From: Ilumatobacteraceae bacterium
GTDB taxonomy: Bacteria; Actinomycetota; Acidimicrobiia; Acidimicrobiales; Ilumatobacteraceae
Assembly: GCA_013213745.1 (NCBI GenBank)
Contig: JABSQH010000142.1
Location: 1-50,618 of the forward strand
Direction: 5' to 3'
Length of the DNA stretch: 50,618 nucleotides
Translations under genes and position numbers: made by a program
Shown: in pieces, positions 45,130 to 50,618 of the stretch
Position numbering within the stretch: position 1 is the stretch's first letter
Layout: each line of letters opens with the position of its first letter
Notes under the pieces: generated by a model
The model's input: the letters and a program-made list of their open reading frames with translations, nothing else
Told to the model about the DNA's origin: nothing
The model's database searches: none

Positions 45130-45693
45130 ATGACCGAACGTGACGCCAAGTCGACCACAGTATGGATCATTCGGGCGGTCATGTATGTCGTGTACGCATT
45201 TTTCATCGTGTCGCTCCTGATTCTGTTGCAGGGCTTCTTGCTGCTGCTGCTCGGCGCTGATCCCAACACCGGCTACACCGAGTGGGCCTACCGCAACCTC
45301 GATCGAGTGATGGAGCCGTTCCGCGGCATCTTCCAGCCGGTGGAGATCACCGGCGATGCCGTGCTCGACACATCGATCCTGTTCGCCATGGTGATCTACG
45401 GCATTCTCTTGCTGCTGACGCGGGCATTCGTCGACTGGTTGACGGTGCGGCTGCACCGGGCTGAACGCCAGCACGACCTCGACCGGGCGGCGCAACGGGC
45501 GGCAACCGCGAGCGACGCGGCCGTGCAGTATCACCTGCAGGTCGCTGCGGCGCAGCAGGCAGCCAACGAGCAGGCCGCCCTGCGCGAGCAGGCTGCCCAG
45601 CGCGAACAGGCCCAGCAGGCTGCGCCGACCGAACCGGTAGCCGACGCTGGCGAGACGCCCCCGTCCCCGCCGCCACCTCCGGCACAGACCTGA
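45130..45693 (+). CDS. Membrane protein with Gln/Ala-rich coiled tail, unknown
   Basis: 187 residues from ATG 45130. Two membrane spans (about 12-38 and 80-100) enclose a loop with TEWAYRNLDRVMEPFRGIFQPVEI, reminiscent of YggT-type proteins. Then a predicted coiled coil rich in Ala/Gln/Glu (105-165) and a Pro-rich end. Function unknown. Divergent from the amidohydrolase. Confidence 0.8.
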   Translation: MTERDAKSTTVWIIRAVMYVVYAFFIVSLLILLQGFLLLLLGADPNTGYTEWAYRNLDRVMEPFRGIFQPVEITGDAVLDTSILFAMVIYGILLLLTRAFVDWLTVRLHRAERQHDLDRAAQRAATASDAAVQYHLQVAAAQQAANEQAALREQAAQREQAQQAAPTEPVADAGETPPSPPPPPAQT

Positions 45694-45761
45694 GCCGAAC
45701 CGTCGAGCCGCAACGCCCGCGTCGTCAGACCGGCGGTTGACTTATCCTGCAAGGCTCTTCG

Positions 45762-46004
45762 ATGACGATTGCGCTTTGGCTCTGTGGCGTGGTGGGAGTG
45801 GGACTGTTTCTCTACGCCGTGCTGCGTCGTAAGAACAATGACGTGTCCCGCATATTCTCGGGATTCGCAGTTGTCTGTCCGTGGATCGGCGTTCGGTGGG
45901 CTTCTGCGAATCTCGCAGCGAGTGTCATCCTCATGGTGGTCTCGCTAGGTCTGTCTGCGATAGCGGCAACCTCGCTCATACGTTCGGCCGACGCGGACGC
46001 GTAG
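45762..46004 (+). CDS. Small two-span membrane protein, unknown
   Basis: 80 residues with two hydrophobic segments (2-22 and 50-72) flanking a RRKNND basic loop. Third-position GC is lower than in the neighbours (TTC/TCT/GCA codons, TTTCTC), so it may be a recent arrival. No family recognised and no strong ribosome binding site. Confidence 0.5.
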   Translation: MTIALWLCGVVGVGLFLYAVLRRKNNDVSRIFSGFAVVCPWIGVRWASANLAASVILMVVSLGLSAIAATSLIRSADADA

Positions 46005-46380
46005 GAGAACGCCCGACACCGGCCACGCTGGCCAGGACATGATCGCCGTGGCGCAGCGCTGACCCTCCCCCACCAGAGCCCCTCGCCCGCCGTGGATGGG
46101 GGGCTCCTTCGCGCTACCGCGAGCTGGCGTCGGTCTGCCGTTGCGCAACCCCTCAGGCCGCTCGCCGTGTTGTACCCATAGCTGCGCTTTGCTCGCAGTA
46201 AATCCAGTACTGCGGGGCGAGATGCTCCGGACGGTCGGCCTGGGTCGCCACGTGTGCGTACACCACCGTCGACCGCCCCGCCGAGTAGCGATCGAAGTCG
46301 TCCTCGTGGATGCATCCCGGGTCGAGCGGCGTCTCTCCGACGGTGGCGCTGCAAGCAGCGCCAGCGCACTCGCAACGGCG
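46005..46380 (-). pseudogene. Fragment of a secreted protein gene in a degenerate region
   Basis: On the minus strand, 46147-46380 is open and reads ECAGAACSATVGETPLDPGC, IHEDDFDRYSAGRSTVVYAH, VATQADRPEHLAPQYWIYCE, QSAAMGTTRRAA and stop. A lipobox-like AGAAC and the VVYAHVATQ...LAPQYWIYCE pattern look like the start of an exported protein of the kind with a YWxxY core. There is no start codon, and it begins right behind the stop of the GlsB gene, so it is a remnant. The part 46005-46146 shows no coding or regulatory structure that I can support. Confidence 0.45.
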
Positions 46381-46653
46381 TTACGCACGTTGCTTGGCGC
46401 GGCGGTTCTTGTCGAACAACTGCCACACGATGGTGACCACGAGCGCACCGATCAGCGATCCGATCACGCCGGACGGCTCGAGCGCCAAACCGTCGCCGGC
46501 GATCAGGCTGAACAACAAACCGCCGACGAACGACCCGCCGATCCCGGCGACGAGTGCCATCGCCCAATCGACCTGTCGCGTCCGCCGGCCGAGGATCAGC
46601 TGCGCGATCCACCCGATGAACATGCCGCCGATGATGATTGCCAGGATGAGCAC
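46381..46653 (-). CDS. GlsB/YeaQ/YmgE-family small membrane protein
   Basis: 90 residues with three membrane spans and the family's Gly-rich motifs IIIGGMFIGWIAQLIL and VAGIGGSFVGGLLF. Known relatives are transglycosylase-associated or general-stress proteins of unclear role. Divergent from the small protein gene at 46787. The basic tail KNRRAKQRA faces the cytoplasm. Confidence 0.88.
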   Translation of the reverse strand: MLILAIIIGGMFIGWIAQLILGRRTRQVDWAMALVAGIGGSFVGGLLFSLIAGDGLALEPSGVIGSLIGALVVTIVWQLFDKNRRAKQRA

Positions 46654-46753
46654 GGCAGCACGCTAACAAGCGAGCGCTCACACACCCTCGTCCCTGCCGA
46701 CGTCTGCTGAGGTCCACCTGCCGTGATCGGTCGATGACTACCCTCTCGCGAAC

Positions 46754-46773
46754 GGGCGCACGTTCGTGCGCCC
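46754..46773 (+). promoter_or_regulatory. 5' leader hairpin before small membrane protein gene
   Basis: GGGCGCAC-GTTC-GTGCGCCC, 8-bp stem with a 4-nt loop, 14 bp before ATG 46787 and just upstream of the GGGAGGAG ribosome binding site. It could stabilise the mRNA 5' end or modulate translation; no T-run for termination. Confidence 0.45.
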
Positions 46774-46786
46774 CGGGAGGAGAACC

Positions 46787-46975
46787 ATGATTCGTACGCT
46801 ACTCGGAGCACTGGTCGTGTTCCTGTTGGCCACGTTCCCAGCAACGTGGCTGTTGATGCTGTTCCTCGGCAACGCCGGGCTGGCGCTCAGCTACTGGGGT
46901 ACGTTGCCGCTCGGCATTCTTGTATCGGTGCTGCTCGGCGGCGCCACGGCGCCGTCGTTCGTCGTTCGGTCCTGA
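46787..46975 (+). CDS. Small two-span membrane protein, unknown
   Basis: 62 residues with a very good GGGAGGAG ribosome binding site. Two hydrophobic segments (4-28 and 33-52). No family recognised. It is followed 44 bp later by the PLDc_N/SHOCT protein gene and may form a unit with it, possibly in envelope stress like the neighbouring GlsB protein; this is inference from size and setting. Confidence 0.7.
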   Translation: MIRTLLGALVVFLLATFPATWLLMLFLGNAGLALSYWGTLPLGILVSVLLGGATAPSFVVRS

Positions 46976-47019
46976 CCGGCCCCCACTCGTCTCGCCCTCG
47001 TCAATCAGGAGATACCGCC

Positions 47020-47427
47020 ATGTCACTCGCCACCATCGCCGTCGAATGGGGCACCGGTCAGGTGCTCTGGTCGATCATCTGGCTGTTCCTGTTCGTCCTG
47101 TGGATCTGGGCGCTGATCTTCTTGTTCGGCGACATCTTCCGCAGCCACGACCTGTCCGGCTGGGCCAAGGCACTCTGGGTCCTGTTCATCATCGTGCTGC
47201 CATTCATCGGCATCCTCGCCTACCTCATTGTGCGCGGCGGGGGGATGGCCGACCGACAGATCAGCCAAGCAAAGGCCAACGAAGCTGCCTTCGCCGGCTA
47301 TGTACGGTCGACTGCGGGCGCGCCGACGCAGGCTGATGAGCTGGGCAAGCTGGCCGAGCTGCACGACTCCGGCAAACTCGACGACGCCGAGTACGCAGCG
47401 GCCAAGGCCAAGGTGCTGCAGCGCTAA
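47020..47427 (+). CDS. PLDc_N- and SHOCT-domain membrane protein
   Basis: 135 residues from ATG 47020, with AGGAG upstream. Two membrane spans (about 12-36 and 48-70) of the phospholipase D N-terminal-like type (WAKALWVLFIIVLPFIGILAYLIVRG), then a soluble linker and a C-terminal SHOCT motif (ADELGKLAELHDSGKLDDAEYAAAKAKVL, 106-134), a short helical oligomerisation domain. Common in actinobacteria; function unknown. Confidence 0.87.
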   Translation: MSLATIAVEWGTGQVLWSIIWLFLFVLWIWALIFLFGDIFRSHDLSGWAKALWVLFIIVLPFIGILAYLIVRGGGMADRQISQAKANEAAFAGYVRSTAGAPTQADELGKLAELHDSGKLDDAEYAAAKAKVLQR

Positions 47428-47431
47428 CGCG

Positions 47432-48739
47432 CTACGGCAGCATCCGGCGGGGAATCCGCACTGCGGGCATGTCGTCGTGCATGTCGTCGGCATGCTCTTC
47501 AACGTCGGCGTAGGCATTGGAGCCCCACCACGCCGTCGCGCCGTGCAGCACGGCGCTGAGCGCCACGGCGATCAGCGCCGTGTCGGCGATCATCGACGCG
47601 CCGCGTAGATCGGACTCGCCAACGATGGCGATGGTCAAGATGATCGTCGCCAGCCCACGCGGACCGAACCATCCGAGGAACAGCTTCGATGGCCAATCGA
47701 GGCCACTTCCGATGCATGCGATCAGCACGGCTGCCAACCTGAGGATCACGAGGCTGACCAGCCCGTAGGCCACCTCGAGCGCGGTCACGTCGGTCAACGC
47801 GGGACCCAGGAAGGCGCCAAACAGCAAGAAGCTGATCATCGTGAGGGCATCGCCACCGGCCTCGGCGAGTTCGTGAACGTCGCGCACACCGGCGGCGTTC
47901 GAAGCCTCATCGACGTCGGCGTTGTCCGGCTCGTCGCTGGCGGCCGACAGCCGGCACACCCTCCCGAACATCACTCCCGCGACCCACGCGGCGATGAACC
48001 CCGAACCGCCGAGCGGGGTCGTCACGGCATAGGCGCCGAGCGCCAGCGCCACCACCGAGATCTCCAACCAATAGAACACCGCTAGGCCCCGGCGCGCCGC
48101 GCCATCGATCGCTAGCGATCCGACCCATCCGACGCCGATCCCGACGAGCAACGCCACCCCCACTTCGGGAACCAATTCGCTGACGAAGTCGCCGGCAGTC
48201 AGCGATCCCTCGGCGATCACCGCCGCTTCAAGAAACACGACGAACACCGGCAGCGCGATTCCGTCATTGAGGCCGCTCTCGACGTTGAGCGCCTGTCGGA
48301 TCTTCAGCGGTACCCGCGGGTTCGACACCACGGCCTTGCCCAGGGCCGCGTCGGTCGGCGCCAACATCGTCGCCAGCACGGCCGCCTCCCACACCTCGAG
48401 GTCGGTCAGCATCAGCAGGGCGCTTCCCCACCCGAACACGATCATCAGCGGCAATCCGATTCCGAGCAGACGGCCCGGGAGCGCCGCATCCTCGCGCCAG
48501 TGCGACGAGTTGATGGCACCCGCATCGGTGAACAACACCAACGCCAGCGTCACCGTTAACACCAAATCGATCGTGTCGATGTCGGTCCCGAAGTCGAGGA
48601 TGTCGAGCACTTCGGGTCCGATCAGCAAGCCGACGGCAGTGAACAGCATCGGACCTGTGATCGGCGACCGCTCCAAGCGACGCGACGCCAAGCCGTAGAG
48701 CAGCATCGCTGTGGCAACAATTGCCGGTGTGTACTCCAC
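47432..48739 (-). CDS. Cation:proton antiporter, CPA1 family
   Basis: 435 residues, about 12 membrane spans. The conserved half-helix TMLAPTDAALGKAVV and the NDG motif SGLNDGIALPVF match CPA1 Na+/H+ exchangers. A cytoplasmic acidic stretch SAASDEPDNADVDEA interrupts the membrane part around 270-285. Its stop is 4 bp from the convergent SHOCT gene stop. Probably exports Na+ or K+ for pH and salt balance, suiting a marine or saline habitat, which is inference. Confidence 0.92.
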   Translation of the reverse strand: MEYTPAIVATAMLLYGLASRRLERSPITGPMLFTAVGLLIGPEVLDILDFGTDIDTIDLVLTVTLALVLFTDAGAINSSHWREDAALPGRLLGIGLPLMIVFGWGSALLMLTDLEVWEAAVLATMLAPTDAALGKAVVSNPRVPLKIRQALNVESGLNDGIALPVFVVFLEAAVIAEGSLTAGDFVSELVPEVGVALLVGIGVGWVGSLAIDGAARRGLAVFYWLEISVVALALGAYAVTTPLGGSGFIAAWVAGVMFGRVCRLSAASDEPDNADVDEASNAAGVRDVHELAEAGGDALTMISFLLFGAFLGPALTDVTALEVAYGLVSLVILRLAAVLIACIGSGLDWPSKLFLGWFGPRGLATIILTIAIVGESDLRGASMIADTALIAVALSAVLHGATAWWGSNAYADVEEHADDMHDDMPAVRIPRRMLP

Positions 48740-48819
48740 GCCCTCCCCCTCTCGAACGCACCGTCGCTGAGCGCGCGCATTCTAGGTACGGGGGCGATGC
48801 CGAACTAGCCTCGCACGGC

Positions 48820-50618
48820 GTGAGCGATGCTCCCACGAACGCGCGGCGCCGACGCCGTGGCGTGTCGATGGCCACCCGGCTCGCTGCCACCGTCCTCGGC
48901 GTTGCGTTCGTGTCGCTGCTGGTCGCGACACTCGTCAGCGTCAACGCCGGGCAACGGCTGGGCACGTCGATCTACGAGGAGCGACTCGAAGCGGTGCGCT
49001 CGTCGGGTTCGATCGACGTCGCATTTCGCCTCAACTCTCTGGCTTCGATGTCGAGAGCGCTTGGTGCCAGCCCTCAGGCGGCAGCCGCGATCGAGTTGTT
49101 CAGCGCCGAGCTGAACATCATCGATGCCGAAGAGACCGTCTCGCGCAGCGATGCCGAGGAGCTCATCGCCTTGTACGAAGAGACGTACCTGGAGCCGTTG
49201 CGCGCCAGCGGTGAGAACGTGCAACTGCGCAATGTCGCCAGCGAGAACCCCGGCGCGGTATACCTCCAGTTCGAGTACTCACGCCCGTCGGACACGTTCG
49301 ACAATCCGATCCTCGTCGACGACGCCGGAGATGGTTCTGAGTGGACCACCACGCACACCGTGGTCCATCCCGTGTACCGCGAGGTCGTCCGCGAGCTCGA
49401 TCTGCTCGATGTGTTCCTCGTCGACATCAACGGGCGCGTGGTGTACACCGCGGCGAAGCGGCCAGATCTCGGGACGAGCCTGGCGATCGGACCCTTCAGC
49501 GGCTCGATCGTTGCCCGCGCTGCGTCGGCGGCGCTCGACGGCCCCGACGACGACGTGGTCGTCACCGACCTGGACTTCTACAACGCCGTGCCCGGAGTGC
49601 CCGTCGGCGTCGCCGCCAGCCCCGTGCGCGATGGAGAGGGCGGAATCATCGGCGCCATCGTCTTGACCTACGACGGCCGGGTGTTCACCGACGACCTCAC
49701 GGCAGTGACCGAGGTTGCTGCGGACGACGAAAACTTCGCCGGCGCCGACCTCTACCTGATCGGCCCCGACGGCACGACGCGCAGCGACCCCCAGCCGTAC
49801 CTCGCGGCGCCGAGGGCGTTTCTCGACGAGTCGGTCGCGGCTGGAGTGCTCGCGGAGAGCGAGCGTGAGCGCATCGAGCGCAACGGCACCACCATCCTCG
49901 TGCAGCCGGCAGTCGACGCCACGTACAACGACGCCCTCGAGGGCGCCACCGGCATCACCGAGGGCAGCAGCATGACCGGGACCGAGGTCGCCAGCAGCGT
50001 ATCCGCCGTGCCGACCGAGCTCGTCGAGTGGTCCACCGTCAGCGAGATCGGCGTCGAGGCCGCAGAGACCGCCACGCAGGACTTCCGCAACGTGCTGATC
50101 GTCGGGTCGGCGATCTTCGTGTTGCTCATTGCGTTCGCTGCGGTGGCCTGGGCGACCAACGTGATGCGGCCGGTGCGCATGATCTCGGATCGTCTCGTGC
50201 GACGCGACGACGCCACTCCGCTCGCGATACCCGACCGCAGCCCAGTCGAGTTCCACCGTCTGGCCGCAAGCTTCCGTTCGATGGCGCGGTCGCTGCGGAC
50301 CCAACGTTCCGAGCTCGCGACTGCTCGTGCCGATCGTTTGACAACGATGGAGCAGATGCTGCCCGCGTCGGTTGCCAAGCGCATCGCCGACGGCAACGTC
50401 GAGGCGCTCGACGAGGTACCGAACGCAACCGTGGTGGTGATCGTCGTGGTCGGCCTCGGAGATCTGGCGGTAATCGAGGACGGCGAGCCTGGCGCGCAAC
50501 GCGCTCTGATCGATCGGTTGCACGCCGAGATCGACGACCTCGCGTTCGAACACGGTGTGGATCGGATCAAGGTCGTCGGCGATGCCTACTTCGGCTCGTG
50601 CGGGCACGATCGGCCCTA
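48820..50618 (+). CDS. Membrane-bound class III nucleotidyl cyclase-like protein (3' end cut)
   Basis: About 599 residues visible from GTG 48820; the gene runs off the right edge. Membrane span 20-42, a long extracytoplasmic sensor (45-420) resembling a double-Cache region (VFLVDINGRVVYTAAKRPDLG and DLYLIGPDGTTRSDPQ), span 2 (about 424-446), HAMP (MRPVRMISDRLV onward), then MLPASVAKRIADGN and the start of a cyclase homology domain. The first metal-binding Asp of the ATVLFADIVGFT-type motif is Val542 (ATVVVIVVVGL), while the second is kept (KVVGDAYFG, D588). The cyclase may therefore be inactive or a receptor. It starts 81 bp from the divergent antiporter gene. Confidence 0.87.
   Translation, partial: MSDAPTNARRRRRGVSMATRLAATVLGVAFVSLLVATLVSVNAGQRLGTSIYEERLEAVRSSGSIDVAFRLNSLASMSRALGASPQAAAAIELFSAELNIIDAEETVSRSDAEELIALYEETYLEPLRASGENVQLRNVASENPGAVYLQFEYSRPSDTFDNPILVDDAGDGSEWTTTHTVVHPVYREVVRELDLLDVFLVDINGRVVYTAAKRPDLGTSLAIGPFSGSIVARAASAALDGPDDDVVVTDLDFYNAVPGVPVGVAASPVRDGEGGIIGAIVLTYDGRVFTDDLTAVTEVAADDENFAGADLYLIGPDGTTRSDPQPYLAAPRAFLDESVAAGVLAESERERIERNGTTILVQPAVDATYNDALEGATGITEGSSMTGTEVASSVSAVPTELVEWSTVSEIGVEAAETATQDFRNVLIVGSAIFVLLIAFAAVAWATNVMRPVRMISDRLVRRDDATPLAIPDRSPVEFHRLAASFRSMARSLRTQRSELATARADRLTTMEQMLPASVAKRIADGNVEALDEVPNATVVVIVVVGLGDLAVIEDGEPGAQRALIDRLHAEIDDLAFEHGVDRIKVVGDAYFGSCGHDRP

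Noticed and set aside
45734-45755. TTGACT followed by TATCCT before the small membrane protein gene
   Set aside because: The two boxes are adjacent instead of about 17 bp apart, so this is not a normal sigma-70-type promoter.

Overview
The window is a high-GC actinobacterial chromosome segment, most likely from the class Acidimicrobiia and perhaps close to Ilumatobacter (inferred from gene content and style, not from a marker gene). Supporting signs are a pafBC pair, a polyphosphate-type glucokinase, two wax-ester synthase/diacylglycerol acyltransferases, many lipoproteins with acidic or Thr/Pro-rich linkers, GTG starts and TGATG/ATGA gene overlaps. I see no phage, CRISPR array, rRNA or tRNA gene.

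Layout. 1-5.1 kb: an HU gene followed 4 bp later by a separate Lys/Ala-rich tail gene, then a PIN-PhoH protein, a DEDDh exonuclease, and an overlapping cluster of a B12-binding mutase subunit, pafB and pafC. 5.2-12.2 kb: aldehyde dehydrogenase, a CsoR-family repressor, pgi and pgl, a lone ABC ATPase, and the large subunit of an acyl-CoA mutase whose active-site residues fit isobutyryl-CoA rather than methylmalonyl-CoA. 12.3-19.4 kb: rarD, two small lipoproteins and a complete branched-chain-amino-acid-type ABC operon (livG-livF-livH-livM-binding protein). 19.5-24.7 kb: a zinc-metallopeptidase lipoprotein, a decayed REP-type (RAYT) transposase, an alpha/beta hydrolase, an L,D-transpeptidase and a GT2 glycosyltransferase. 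24.8-36.8 kb: a small membrane protein overlapping argG, an M20 peptidase, a CocE-like hydrolase, a PfkB sugar kinase, a fused indolepyruvate:ferredoxin oxidoreductase, a YihY-type membrane protein and a CaCA exchanger. 36.9-50.6 kb: a glycosyltransferase pseudogene, ppgK, an acyl-CoA dehydrogenase, two divergent WS/DGAT genes, a second L,D-transpeptidase, an amidohydrolase lacking its usual N-terminus, a run of small envelope proteins, a CPA1 antiporter, and the start of a class III cyclase-like membrane protein.

Taken together these are mostly central carbon, branched-chain and fatty-acid metabolism (uptake by Liv, indolepyruvate oxidoreductase, ICM-like mutase, acyl-CoA dehydrogenase, WS/DGAT) plus cell-envelope genes. 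The most unusual signal is a family of seven roughly 53-bp intergenic repeats (copies at 6663, 7066, 26633, 26696, 30194, 31165 and 39642). They share a hairpin, are found on both strands, and four of the seven begin exactly at a stop codon. They resemble a REP element, and the same window carries a RAYT-type transposase remnant.
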